Shown: piece by piece, positions 1-12,504 of the stretch
Position numbering within the stretch: position 1 is the stretch's first letter
Layout: every line of letters starts with the position of its first letter
Source of the DNA: Halichoerus grypus
Taxonomy: Eukaryota; Chordata; Mammalia; Carnivora; Phocidae
Assembly: GCF_964656455.1 (NCBI RefSeq)
Contig: NC_135717.1
Span: 2,666,001 to 2,730,000, forward strand
Reading direction: 5' to 3'
Length of the DNA stretch: 64,000 nt
Position numbers and translations under genes: made by a program
Notes under the pieces: generated by a model
Database searches by the model: none
Told to the model about the DNA's origin: nothing
Seen by the model: the letters and a program-made list of their open reading frames with translations, nothing else

Positions 1-224
1 AAATACGTATGCTTCATCTCTATGCTCAACAGGATTTGAAATAGAACCTTAGTAGAAGCAACTCTCCACATAAGGATGAAATAATTTGACAGCACTTACG
101 TAATGGAAGTGGCCTCCTGAAGATGTTCATTGTGAAGACCTTCCAGAGTGTATTCTGAGAGCTGCTTTGCATAGTCTTGGTTTGTTCTACTTAGGAAAAT
201 TAATCATAGTAACAAGTACTCACA

Positions 225-450
225 ACACTTTGGGAAAGTTGATTGTTGTAAGCACTTGATGTATGTTAACTCACTTCCTCCTCACAACAAACCCTGTGAG
301 GAAGCTGTCCTTACTCTTTTTTTTTTTTTTTTTTTTACTGATAAGGAAACTGAAACCCAGAGGGCTTACAAAACTTGCCCAGGGTGGCAGACTTGGCATT
401 CATATGCAGTCATTCTGGCTTCAGGATCCACGTTCTTACCTACTGTAATG
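225..450 (-). repeat. MIR element, antisense
   Basis: CTCACAACAAACCCTGTGAGGAAGCTG, a T run, then GATAAGGAAACTGAAACCCAGAGGG and AACTTGCCCAGGGTGGCAGA follow the reverse complement of the tRNA-derived MIR SINE. The family is old and immobile. Confidence 0.75.
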
Positions 451-2730
451 TACCACAACTATGTGGGAACTTGATTATAAAGTCAGGACTTAGGATTGGC
501 TACCATTCTCTCTTCTGCCCATTTTCTCACCCCTGAAACTAGAGCACCTTTCCCTCTTCACCTCTAGTGTGACTGTCCAGAGAAACACCCATGAGAGGCT
601 TCCACTCTCTCCCACCAGGGCAGCCTACAGGGAAGTTGCTGTATTGGAACTCATGAGACTTTCCAGGACACCGCCATCAGCTCTGTGGAATTCTTTTGTG
701 ATAGGAGCTTCATGGTGGATTCGGTCGATTTTTGAATGCTGGTCAGGAATCCTCATCACCCTTCAGTGTTGATCACATGGGAAAATATGTTCCTAGTTCC
801 AACAACTGATTTACACGTATGCTTTTGGAACATAATCTGTCTTTAGGTTGGTAATTACCTGTGTATGAATTAAGTACTGAAGTTCCCAATGTTGAAGAAA
901 CATGCTACGCTATTAAAAGAGAATTAACAGCTTTCTCTAAAGAACAAAACTAAGCTCAATGTGGCCTGGTATTAATCCCTGCCTAGAAGTTATACAATCA
1001 AAAGGGTGAAGTGTGGAAAAGCAAAGATAAATAAGTAAAACTGGAAAATATGCAAAGCAGTTTGAGTTGTACCAGTAATTCAGAAGTAGGTAATAATGAG
1101 AAGTGCATCAAGCCCTGTGGTTGTGAACGTGCCACCAAAGCACTAGGTTTTTCAAGTATTTCTCTGGCACTCAAACCTCTTTGTCAGTGGCACTCTAGAG
1201 CGCCTTCCATAGTTATTGCAAAGAAAAGAATGGCCTAGATTGAAAACAAAATGCTACTTAATATTCAATTTGATGTCCTTTAAATTTAAAAATGTTAGTA
1301 ATAATATTATAGTAGGATTAACAGTATTATCATATTAGCATTAAAATTTTCCCATTATTTTTTTGGGTTGGTGTATTTGAAAGTATTGTTTAACCTAAAA
1401 GATTTTAAAAGGTTAGGTGAAATAGCATTTATTTCACACAATTTGATGGATTGGCAGCAGCAGGGAAGACTTTACAGCTCAGATGGTTTCAACACCCTTC
1501 TGATCTTCTTTCGGCGTTTTTCCTCTCTCATTAATTTTTCTTTCAGAGCAGTAATCAAATAATTTTACTGTATGTAGAAGAGATGCTCAAGTAGTGAGGT
1601 GTTAATGGACTCCTGTGCATTTTATATTTCTGTGCATCTTCTTTATCATAGATCTTAATAGGCTTAACAGTCTTTTGGGGAGAGGGAAGGGGAGGTTTTA
1701 CTTAATTTGGGTACATACGTTGTCTTTTATAGAGCTTGGTATGTGGCTCACACAGCAAGTAGGGTTATAAGTTGTTGTTTTAAAGAAACTGAATGTTTTC
1801 TCATTGTATTTGTTTTAACATAAGGAGAATCGTTCTGGAAGAATTTATCACATCTCAGAACAATTATTTTTAAAGCATAATACTTGGATTGTTTTATGGC
1901 ATTGTTGTTTAAGTGGTAGTCGAAAGGAGAAAGGGCAAATTAAAGCCTTTTATCAATGTTTTTTTTTTTATAAAAAGTTTCCTTGTCTTTACACCCACTT
2001 CTAGTTATTTCAGTGTTAAATTTAGTTTGTTACTGAATAATTGTCACGTTCACAATTACTCAATCTTTTAAAACTGCATTTCATATTTTTTGCTACTTTC
2101 TGATAGAAAACCTTTTGACCTAAATATTTTATGAATATGTTAAAAATCTCATATTATTGATATTAGTTTAGATATGTAAAGTTTAATTTTCAGCACTGAC
2201 TACCATATGTAAACTGGTGGTATTGTGAAATGAAATCAATAGAGAATGGACATTTTCTACATTGTATAAGTGTTTAAAATTAAAGAACACCACTATGGGG
2301 TTAAGTGCCTTTTTGTTAGTTTTTGGTTGGGTTGATACTCTTGCGGCTTTGGCAATGGTTGTTACACTACAAGACTTACCTTTCCTCTTCTAATTAGAGA
2401 TGACATTTAGAGTACTGTGGGTTTATGAGAACCTGTTCTTAACCTCAAATAATAGAGCTTCTCCAGGGGCTGTGTCTTTCCTCCTTGATTTCTGGGCACT
2501 TGAGACTCTTTTGAAAAGTGGGCAAAGTTCTTCTTAAGATGAGCTATCAATTCCGTCAACTTAAGATCCCTAGAGGGGCCGAGCCTCTCCTGTGGAATCT
2601 AAGTGCTACTTCCTTATTTCCGCAGAGCTGCCCTAGTTTTTTATGACTAGCCTGAATAAAAGCCAGATAGCCTTGGTTTTAGTTTGGATCCACATTGGAT
2701 ACTACACGAATGGCATTTAAACTGAGACCT
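451..2730. other. No gene seen; unique AT-rich DNA
   Basis: About 2.3 kb with only short open frames and no convincing repeat, splice pair or RNA gene. The open frames at 569-772 and 1050-1238 have no recognisable similarity and no coding signs. Confidence 0.5.
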
Positions 2731-2908
2731 GGGGGGCACCTGGGTGGCTCAGTTGTTAAGCGTCTGCCTTCGGCTCAGGTCATGATCCTAGGGTCCTGGG
2801 ATCAAGCCCCACATCGGGCTCCCTGCTCCGCGGGAAGCCTGCTTCTCCCTCTCCTGCATCCCGCTCACTCTGTCTCTCTGTCAAATAAATAAATAAAATC
2901 TTAAAAAA
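2731..2908 (+). mobile_element. Can-SINE
   Basis: Head GGCACCTGGGTGGCTCAG, internal GGCTCAGGTCATGATCC, CT-rich body and an AAATAAATAAATAAAATC tail. The tRNA-derived head contains the RNA polymerase III A and B boxes typical of the family. I could not define a target duplication. Confidence 0.93.
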
Positions 2909-5900
2909 AGAAAATAACCTGGTAAGTTTTTAATGAAATTTGCTTTGTGCTGAATCTATAAAATAAGAGACTGATGTCAAAAAAGAAATAACCTGACTTT
3001 GGGAAGGAATTCTTGAAAATGGAAAGCATTGTTGCTGAATAGGGGAATGAAATAGACTGGATGGTGCCTGAAATAAAAGAATAAATCGGAAAACATGAGG
3101 CCTGATTAACAACAGAAGTAACAATAGACATATAATGAAATAATTATTGATATACCTACAATGAGATTTCTGAATTTCAAAATAAAAAGAAAATTCCACA
3201 AGTATCTGATCGGAATAAAACCTGTTACTTTCAAGTGGAAGAAGCTCAGACCCTAGAATTCTATAGCTACCTAAACTACTGTTAGGCTGTTAAAGGCTCA
3301 ATATTTTCACACATGCTATTGTTTTAACTATGAATCCTTTCAGAAAAAATTAAGAAAATATTGCAGGCAGTGACAAAACCAAGGGTGAAAACCCCACACA
3401 CTATAACAGAAAAGAACTCATAGCTTATGTGCAACCAGTGGAACTTGAATTGGATCTAAATAATTGTGACTAGATTGTGAAGCTAAGTGGATTCCTTGAA
3501 CGAAGAATACTGTGGAACATAAGCAGTTTTTCTTTCCTTACTAACGCCTTTACAAAAGTAAAATATGTATATATTTCTTTAGCTCTGGTTCACATGCATT
3601 TCTAATTAATTGAAAACTACTCTGGCAAAACCTGAGGCCTGAGGATAAAAGGTGGGAGTAAAGTGGGGATATTTAGAGTGTGGGAAATGGTACAAATATG
3701 ATAGACTAGCCATTCCAGGGAAACATACCAGAAACGATCTGATTTTCAAAAGTAATCATTGAAATAGGTAGCATTTATTAAGTATTGCAGGGTTCTGTGC
3801 TAAGTATGTTATTTTTATCTCATTTTACCCTGCATATTATCAAAGATATTAATGGGCAGGCCAATTTTGTATACCTGCAAAAGTGTAAGAAGCATTCATT
3901 AATATTATAGATTAATTTCAAAGTCTTATTTTTTTTGCTACTTCCCTTTTCTCTTAAATTGAAATGTTCTAGGGAGTAATCCTAATAAGGAGTCAAAGGA
4001 AACTATTATAGATCCAGCATGTAAAGAGAAAAGAATAATTTGGTTGGTGAAAGCTGTCATCCTTTTCCCAAGAAAAAATTTAAGCACAAATGATTCTAAT
4101 AATTTACCTTTTTTATTATGGCCAAAATATTGGCTCAGATGGTAGAGAAGAGTAAAATTTTTATTGAGGAACCAGGACCTGAGCTTTCTGTCTTTGAAAG
4201 AGGAGAATATGTAGTTAATTTTCATGATTCCTATCAAAAGAACAATGAACTTTTGAGCAGATTGGCTGCTGAGCAAAGGGAGTACAGAGCAGAGCTAATT
4301 GAATCTTCAATAGGGAGAATTTCTTGAGATAAGCAGGTTTCTATGATTTCATAAGATTTTTTTGGGCAGTGAGAACATAAAAATAATAAATTCAGGAATG
4401 AAAAGTCAATCAATAAAGACCCTGAATTGTGTTTTAATCATGGAGTCAATTGCTTTTTATTTTTCGTTTTTATTTCCCATACAGAGAATTCTAAATGACA
4501 AAGAAATATATTTCTAGGTAGTATTGTATTATGGGACTCAGTAAATTAAACTGGGTTTAGTTTTGCTTTTGATATCTGGATGGATTAGGAAAATTCCTTT
4601 TGGGCAACCAGGGACCAGGAGATCAGACAGACACCGTATCCATTTATTTGCTATGAAGATTGTAATTCAACCTTGTAAAAGTGTTCTAATGTTATGTTCT
4701 TGGTAAATAGTAGAGTAAAAGTAGGGAAGACCATTTTACGTTCTGAACAATAAATGGTTCTTGGCAAATACATATTAATTTTAGAAATGTTATTTTATAG
4801 TTCATTTTGAAAAAAAATTTTAAAAAGATGAATTATTTTATACTCAAATGTGTGCTAAGGCAGCTTACTATAGACGTTTGGTGCCTTTCTGGAAAACCTT
4901 TGTTTAGATAAATCTTTTCTCTGGAATTGTGTCCTTAAATATTTGAACATTTAAACATAGCTATGCCACCCTCAAGTATAAGGGATTTATGAGCTTAAAC
5001 TTCTGTAGGATACTTAGGAAATCTCTTCATGCTGATGAAACAGGAGACTTTAGTATTATCGAGGAAAGAAAGAAATGTGAGATTTGTGAGGATATGTCTC
5101 AATAATTTTACTGCATCAAAATTTAATCATTTTTTCTGCTGATAGTCTGGCTGATGTGCAGTTTAGTTTACTTTTCTAAGAATTCCCTTTCAAAAACAAA
5201 ATACATTTATATGTAACACATTTTATTCTTAGAAATATAAAACCTAAAATATTTAAGATGGACAGCAAAATGTTTTTAATTTTTTGAAAGTAGCCACATC
5301 TGATTAAAGCCATTTCTAGCTAAATCAAGTCTTTATTTTTTCACGTATTTATTACGTCTAATATATGGAAAAAGTATTCAAACCTTGAGGTCTTTGTTTT
5401 TCCATTCTTGACTGTCATAAAATTGTCAGCTCTTTTGCTGTGATAGAAAAGTTGTAGGAACTACTGAACTAAAAATTATCTTCTCTTTTTTTTCCCCATA
5501 AGCTGCTGCTCAGCAGCTGAGTGATCTCAGGGAGGCAGGCCTCTGTTACCCTCCTGTGGCAATGATTTACACTTTACAGAGGGCAGATTTATGGCCCTTA
5601 TCTGTTGAAGACTTTTATGAATGACTGGTATAAATCAAGAACTGAATGACTGTTTTTCCCTTGGAGCATAAATCTATGATTGGGAGATTGATTTCTGAGA
5701 AACTCTTTGGTAACCCATTTAAATTATCATCTTCTACCAGTTTTCTGTATTTTGGCATAAACTGAATAAGTAAAATACAGCTTAATACCAGTGTGATAGA
5801 TTTGTTTTTCTTCTGTTAGATCTGGAATTCACCTGGACCCCTTCTGTAACTCAATAAATAACTCAGTTAATAGAGTAGAAAACAAATTTATATAGTGGGA

Positions 5901-6599
5901 ATCCCATTGATGGAAATAACTGAAGCAACTATATCTACCTTAGGCAGGAGAGGGAAAATGAAATATGTGTTTAATTTTAAAGGTACTTATGACAGAATGT
6001 GCCATTAATTGGGGAAAATAAGATAGAAAAAGCCAGTCCTGTCTAGGACATTAGCAGACTACATTGGAAATCCTAGAAAAGTATAAAAACATGTCAGCCC
6101 GGAATCTTTCACACACAGTTTCTTAGGAGGCTTTCTTTCAGGAAGACCTGTCTTTCTACAAACAGCATGGAAGAGGTCGGAGCCCACTTAGAATGGAAAG
6201 CTAGATTCAAGTGGTTTGAAAAATAGTTTCACGGACAGTGCTGTTCTTCCTCTCACAAAAATTTTTGATCTATAAATGACAACTTATAGGTAGAGGGATA
6301 ACAAAATGCATGAAATTATATTATTTTCTTCTCAGATAAATGGTCCTTCCCTTCTTTTCCTCTTGTTCTGTGCAATTGTACAACTTACAGTATGGAAGAA
6401 AAGGTTGGTCAGGAGATAAGCGGTTGATCTGGGCTAGATTTAAATGGAACTTTTAAAAGGACAGTGCTGGGCACATAGCTCAAGGGCAGAAGTAAGGAAA
6501 GCAGCCTGCTGGGGAGGGACGACAGCACAAGAGGGCTCTACGTGCAGCAATAGGGTGAAAAGATGAAAAGAGGGTGGTCCCCTGGATGAGTGGGAGAAG
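2909..6599. other. No gene seen; mostly unique AT-rich DNA
   Basis: Around 3743-3870 a MIR/L2-like stretch (AGGTAGCATTTATTAAGTAT...GTGCTAAGTATG) can be suspected. A 69-codon open frame at 4118-4327 has a protein-like composition (acidic and hydrophilic) but no flanking splice sites that I trust and no recognised family. Nothing else is supported. Confidence 0.45.
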
Positions 6600-6820
6600 A
6601 GTGGGTTCCGATTGTGGCTCTGGACCTGGGCAGCCTTATTACCTGTATGACCCCAGGCAAGTTACCTTCTCTGTGCGTCATTTTCCTTATCTCAGTGATA
6701 ATAGTAAGAGAACCTACCTCCTAAATTTGTTAGGAGCATTAGCTGAGTTGAATATATAGATGGATGTAAAGTCCTTAAGATAGTAGCTGGCACATGGTTT
6801 TCAGCAAATGTCAGGAAGTA
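6600..6820 (+). repeat. MIR element, sense
   Basis: GATTGTGGCTCTGGACCTGG, then TACCTGTATGACCCCAGGCA, AGTTACCTTCTCTGTGCGTC and a TAATAGTAAGAGAACCTACC segment track the MIR core and 3' part. Confidence 0.8.
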
Positions 6821-6943
6821 GGACACTGACTAGATAGCCACTGCCATTCTCAGCTCCTGTCTCTAGTTAGTCACTGCCTTTGGTCAGTTCTACATTTAAA
6901 TATTTAAATACATTTAAATATTCCTTAAAGATGGTTTCTCCAT

Positions 6944-7255
6944 GGGGCACCTGGGTGACTCAGTCGTTAAGCGTCTGCCTTCGGCTCAGGTCATGATCCC
7001 AGGGTCCTGGGATCGAGCCCCACATTGGGCTCCCTGCTCGGCAGGAAGCCTGCTTCTCCCTCTCCCACTCCCCCTGCTTGTGTTCCCTCTCTTGCTGTGT
7101 CTCTATCTGTTAAATAAATAAATAAAATCTTAAAAAAAAAAAAAAAGACAACCCTGGATTCAAACCCCTGCTCATATCCTATCAGCTAAATGCCTTAAAA
7201 AAGCACTCTGGGCAGTGTCTTCATCTGTAAAATGGATAATAACTTAAAAAAAAAA
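6944..7255 (+). mobile_element. Can-SINE with a MIR fragment as apparent 3' transduction
   Basis: The SINE occupies 6944-7147, including a first A-rich tail. It is followed by a ~100-bp MIR fragment (GGATTCAAACCCCTGCTCAT to CATCTGTAAAATGG) and a second A-run at 7245-7255. The target duplication flanks the whole unit, not the SINE alone: ATGGTTTCTCCAT at 6931-6943 and ATGGCTTCTCCAT at 7256-7268, one mismatch in 13. The simplest reading is that the source SINE transcript read through its own tail into downstream MIR sequence. Confidence 0.8.
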
Positions 7256-7374
7256 ATGGCTTCTCCATGCTGAAGGCCACAGCTTTATTTAGAGATTCCT
7301 AATTTTAGTTCAGTTGCTTCTTTTAGTAAAATTTTCCTAAAGTCCATCCTGCCCAGTATGACTAGGTATTTTTC

Positions 7375-7592
7375 TTTTTTCTTTTTTTTTTTTTTTAAAG
7401 ATTTTATTTATTTATTTGAGAGAGAGAGACTGAGAGAGAGAGCACATGAGAGGGGGGAGGGTCAGGAGGGTCAGAGGGAGAAGCAGACTCCCTGCCGAGC
7501 AGGGAGCCCGATGCGGGACTCGATCCAGGGACTCCAGGATCATGACCTGAGCCGAAGGCAGTCGCTTAACCAACTGAGCCACCCAGGTGCCC
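7375..7592 (-). mobile_element. Can-SINE, antisense, in a composite cluster
   Basis: A T-run and AAAGATTTTATTTATTTATT (inverted tail) lead to the inverted head CTGAGCCACCCAGGTGCC. It is directly followed by a sense-oriented SINE tail and an antisense SINE head. Confidence 0.92.
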
Positions 7593-7669
7593 TGTCAAAT
7601 AAATAAATAAAAATCTTAAAAAAAAAAAAGAGCTGGATGCTTAACCAACTGAGCCACCCATGTGCCCCC
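7593..7669. repeat. Composite SINE debris: sense tail joined to antisense head
   Basis: 7593-7631 reads TGTCAAATAAATAAATAAA plus AATCTT and an A-run, which is a sense SINE 3' end. 7632-7669 reads GGATGCTTAACCAACTGAGC then CACCCATGTGCCCC, an antisense 5' end. The body between them is missing. Confidence 0.8.
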
Positions 7670-7744
7670 AGACTCCTTTTAATATATCATATAGCTCTTA
7701 AGTAAAAGGTACCAGACTAAAACATTATTAAAAGAAAGTAAGAG

Positions 7745-7930
7745 TGTCACCTGGGTGGCTCAGTCAGTTAAGCATCTGCCTTTGGCTCAGGTCATGATCC
7801 CGGGGTCCTGGGATTGAGCCCCACGTCAGGCTCCCTGCTCAGCGGGGAGTCTGCTTGTCCCTCTTCCTCTGCTGCTCCCCCTGCTTGTGCTCTCTATCAA
7901 ATAAATAAATAAAATCTTAAAAAAAAAAAG
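7745..7930 (+). mobile_element. Can-SINE
   Basis: TCACCTGGGTGGCTCAGTCA head, CT-rich body and an AAATAAATAAATAAAATC tail with an A-run. It stands 75 bp after the composite cluster. Confidence 0.92.
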
Positions 7931-9430
7931 ATATTTACAGAATGATTCTCTTATCTTGATCTTGAACTAAGCCTGTTGTATTGATCTCAGAATGCGCTTT
8001 TCTGTAGAAATGTTTGAAGATGTGATTTGGTACGTGGTCCATACTACAAAAACCTATTTTATATGCATATCTATATGTACTTGTGTCTCTATTATCTCTT
8101 TATATGTATCTTTCTGTACCATTTAAAATGCATATAATTTTTGTATAAAATACTACATTTCGAGTCCCAACTTTGGGAATCCTGGTAACTGCTCCTTATC
8201 TTGAAGGCAGCCCTTCCTCTTAGCCATGCTTCAGATAATTAGGAGCTCTAGTAAATTATTAAATGTTTACATCTGTGCAGGAATGGCAGTCTATCTTCAT
8301 TTCTACTTGATACTCTACATTCCATTTCTCTGACCGTACACGTGTTTTTAATAAAATATTTTTGTGTATTAGGACTGTGTCTTAATCAGTAATTAAAGTT
8401 CTTTTGATATCAAGTAACAGAAACAGACTCTACTAAAAGAGACACCAGCTCTGAGGCTAAGGTGGATGTGTCACAGTCAGAATTGCCAGGCCCCTGGAGG
8501 ACTAGGGATTGGGGCTCTGTTAGATACTCAGGAGCTTCTCTCATTGTCTAGCTCTTCTCTGCCTCTTCTCTGTAACTACGTTTGCCTCTCTGGCTTTGAG
8601 ATCACTTGAAGCAAGCTTTTCTTTGTCTGCTTCATTCTTCTTTCTCCATTGACTGGCTTGTTCTAGACCTCTGAGTCAGACCTCCTGGTTCATGGTTTTA
8701 TTTCTCTTCAGTTGCAGTGATGAGCAGATTCTATTGATAGCCTCTGAGACTTGATTCCAGAATCCAAAAGACAGAATGACTTCAGTTAGGTGGGCCTCTG
8801 TCACTAGATGGGCCTCTGTTGTCATTGGTTAGGCCTCCATCACTAGTACAGTTGTCTGTGATGTGAGGAGCTGACTCCTGCCCTCCCCTCATGCTGCTGG
8901 GGTTCAGTTCTCTGTTGGAACCAGAGCAGAGGGAGAATGGGAACTCCCTGCTCATGTCTATTACCACTAGTTGTATTTGGCTTTTTTGCTTCTGGCTTTC
9001 TGTCTATGTTTCACCACTTTAAAACTAAGGAAAAAATATCACCACACATTCTGTGTTTTCAATTAAAATTTCACATCCAAAGTATTCCTAATAATAAATG
9101 GCTCACAAAGAACCATGAAACAAGGACCAGTAAGTAGACTTACTGTGAAAGCTCTGGAAGATGTTTCTAAACAAGTGTATCTGTTTTACTTTACCAGAAT
9201 CGTAATAGTCTGCTGATTCTTCGAGGTGAGTAGTCTGAGGACACAGACATTGGTACGGGCTGTGAGTGAGACTATGACTTTTAGTCACATTCTGTGCTGC
9301 TTCATTGCAATGAAAAATATCAAAGGTGAATGCCGAATCAGTTTTTCAGTATTGTACTTGTAAAGGCAGTCCATGAAGTGGTGAATGGAGGAATCAAACT
9401 TTTATGGTAATCTTTTATTATAATCTATTT
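7931..9430. other. No gene seen
   Basis: Unique or very old sequence. The CT-rich part at 8500-8700 has no recognisable coding or repeat structure. Short open frames only. Confidence 0.45.
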
Positions 9431-9439
9431 CCAGTTCAG

Positions 9440-9595
9440 TCAGAGAAGCAGCATGGCCCAGTGGACTAAAGGGAGGATGGGGAATTTGGAGCTCTGAGAT
9501 ATAATCTGTTTTGCAACTGACTAGTTTTGTGACCTTGGGAAAGCACATTAACCTCTGTCTACTTCCTCATAGGTAGAATGGGATCTACTGGATAG
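9440..9595 (+). repeat. MIR element, sense
   Basis: AGCAGCATGGCCCAGTGGAC, GACTAGTTTTGTGACCTTGG and TTAACCTCTGTCTACTTCCT match the MIR order. Confidence 0.75.
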
Positions 9596-11275
9596 AAATA
9601 TAGGTATCTTCTGATTTGTACAAACTGAATGAATAATAAGATTTTATACAAATCAGGAGTGATTTTTTTTTTATACCAGAAGCCTGTGGTTTATAAAAAG
9701 ATTCTTCCTAGCATTCCTTTAACACTCAAACTCTTTTCAATCTTTTAAACTGTGATTACTAAATATTAAATTTATACATACCAGTTTAAAAAACACACCC
9801 ATTGGATAGAATGAGAAAAAAATAGTCTCATAGAATTATGACAAGAGCTCAGTAAATTTACATGAACTACTCCAAAAACAGTGTTTTGGAGGCCACAGTA
9901 AATGAAGAATATGTCCATACCTTAGAGTTCAGGGTTAATTTTTTCTAATATGGAATGACATTAGTGCCGGTTTTGCCATATGTTTGCTATCTTTTTGACT
10001 CTGGTATCATCGTATTGGTCTTGGCATTTTGACCCTGGTGCTGAGTCGACATTCACGCTGGCACCATGTCATCTCGACCCAGCAGAAATGATTGTAGGCA
10101 CTTGCAGTTTCTGCTGCTGCTGGAATTTAGATGTAGCAGTGTTGAAGGTTCGATTTGTACTCTGGAAATCTTATGCCTTTCGAATTAATTCTCCAGAGGG
10201 TGAAATATCCTAAAAGCTAACATGTAAACAAGCTCGAAGGATTAAAGTAGTAGGAAGCAATAGTAGTTTGTCATATATTTATGTTGAATTTGCATAACAG
10301 TCTTAGTTATTTAAAAGTATATTACTGTAGTAAAGAAATATGTTTTGCTGGATTTCACATAGAGAAGCTCCTGAAGCACAGAGATTAAGTAGCTAGAGAC
10401 ACAGACAAATACCTGAATCGTCAGAAGAATCCAGGCTTGTTACCTTCCCAGTGTAGACTGCACCCTGAACTATCGTAGAGGGGTATTGCCTGATTGGGTT
10501 GTAAAACAGTCTGATATCTACATTTGAGTTGCTTTTGAAGGACTCCCTATCCCTCCACAAATACGGTAACAAAATTTGCTTGTATTCCACAAATAGAGGT
10601 GTTTTTTTTTTTTTCCATCTAAAAGAGTGTCTCCCAAACCAGTCTGAAGATGAATGCTGCTGGGCCACCTTTTCCAGAAAGAATTTCATGACTAAGCCTC
10701 ATTGATATATAGATTCATAGCGTGCTATTCCTAGCTTCAAATACTCATTTACGGGAAAGACTGACTAGAATTTTTGAGTTCTTTTATATTGTTATTTAGA
10801 TTTCTGTTCAAGTTAAGCTAGTTTTCCATTCATTTTACAGGAAGATTTTCCCAGAGTTTCTTCTTGATTGCAAAACATATCCCCAGAGATGCCATTGAGC
10901 ATAACTCATGCTGACCAGTTGACTCCAAGTGTGACAGCACCGTATTCAACAAGTCCAAGTGAAACCAGGTGGAGGCCAGAGAATGTGCGTGCTTTTGCCT
11001 AAATTATCTGGTTCACTGTTTGAGTCCTCAATTTCAATTGGCCTCAAATGAATGTTAAACCAGAGATAAATTTTGTAGCCTTTTGAAGTACAACAAATGT
11101 TTCGACATTGCAATTACTGGTTTATAGTCACAATTCAAAAGGTGTGTGCAAATTGATGTTTGGTTTAGTCATTTCAGTACTTGGGAGGACGGGTAGGTTG
11201 GATTAGATTTGTGTTACTTCTTTTCTCTGAGAAAGGTAAGGCAAGTTCTTACATTATTGTATTCAGTTAATAAAT
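9596..11275. other. No gene seen
   Basis: Unique AT-rich DNA. Open frames at 9980-10213 (+) and 10393-10689 (-) show no family similarity. Confidence 0.45.
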
Positions 11276-11570
11276 TCTCTTCCCCCCTCTCCTCCTCCTC
11301 CTCCCACCCCCTCCTCCCTCCCTCTCCTCTCCCTCTCCTCCTCTTCTATCTTCCCTCCTCCCCTCCCCCTCCTCTCCCCTCCCTTTTCCCTCCCCTTTCC
11401 CCTCCCCCTCCTCCCCTCATCCCCTTCCCTCCCCCCTCCCTCTCTCTCCTCCCCTTCCCTCCCCCCTCCCTCTCTCTCCTCCCTCTCCTCCTTCTCCTCC
11501 CTCCCTCCCTCCCTCTCCTCCATCTGTATCTCCAATCTCTTTTTCCCTCTCCTTCCCTTATTTCCTCTCC
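11276..11570 (+). repeat. Long pyrimidine (CCCTCC)n tract
   Basis: Almost pure C/T for roughly 290 bp, built from CTCC, CCCTCC and TCTCCT words, with a locally duplicated block (CCTTCCCTCCCCCCTCCCTC occurs twice near 11423-11475). The complementary strand is a polypurine run. Apparent proline/serine and glutamate/arginine open frames here are products of this composition. Confidence 0.95.
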
Positions 11571-12500
11571 CTCTTCTTTATGTGTATATTATATAGAAAA
11601 AAATTCCAGCACAATGACTGAGTGAATTGCAACATTAAAGACTGCTTGGCCAAGAAACTATTAATCTTTGTATGTCAGCCTTTAGGGACCAGCATCAAAT
11701 ACAGACATGTTAGAAATCTTTTGGCCATTCCAGCTGAACTGACTCAGAAAATTTTTAAGAGCAATAGTCAGTGCTTAGCAGAAGAGAACCAAACTTGTAA
11801 ATTTGAGAAACTCTCATTTTTAACATGGCTCTTATACATCACAAGCTTGACAACCTTACAGATTACATGCCTCCTGCAGCTGACTTCAAAAATTTGTGTT
11901 TTAAACACAATTTTACATTAAAGTTTTCTGTGAACTTAATGATTTATTAATAAGTTTAACTTTTGTTGAAAAGTCAGGTTACTTTGCATATAAATACTAC
12001 AGTGCTTTACAGAAGTGTTAAGAGGAATTGTTATCCCACACACCGGACTACTTAAAGCAGTGTTCCTTTTAAGCAGTCAGTTGAAGGAAGTTCAATGAAG
12101 GACTAATAACAGAAAAGAGGCAGAAACCTTAGCTATGGGTCCATCTTATAACCTGTTTTTTCTTTCTCTTTGAAGACCCAGAGTTAGAAAGTATGTGTGC
12201 TGTGCTACTCACTTTACCAGGTCAAAGAGCCAGTGTGATGAGAGATTAGGAAACAGTGTTTTCAAAGACTCACTTAATGTAGATGAATATGTTAATTTGA
12301 CGTTTCTTTCACTAGGGACCTGTGCGAGAATTTCCACTTTGTTCCCCTTGATTTTTGTGAATGGGGTGGAATTTTTATTCAAGTCCTCTTTCCGTTAATT
12401 TTGTTGAGGATGATTATCCTGGATGTGCTACCTACACTTCTACTGAAGAGGTATGCTCAACAACAAGAACCACCCACTTCTCTTGGATAAGATAGGACAC
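11571..12500. other. No gene seen
   Basis: Unique sequence. A 99-codon open frame at 11622-11921 has no recognised similarity. Confidence 0.4.
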
Positions 12501-12504
12501 CATA

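Noticed and set aside
4118..4327. 69-codon open frame with a protein-like sequence, possible exon
   Set aside because: No convincing splice sites at its ends, no recognised family, and an overlapping 112-codon frame on the other strand. One such frame is expected by chance in 64 kb.
7358..7606. Arg/Glu/Ser-rich frames recurring at 7358, 12515, 32580, 54740 and 55204
   Set aside because: They are translations of Can-SINE sequence, not genes.
11209..11625. 138-codon frame rich in proline, serine and leucine (and its Glu/Arg-rich antisense partner)
   Set aside because: Entirely a product of the pyrimidine tract.
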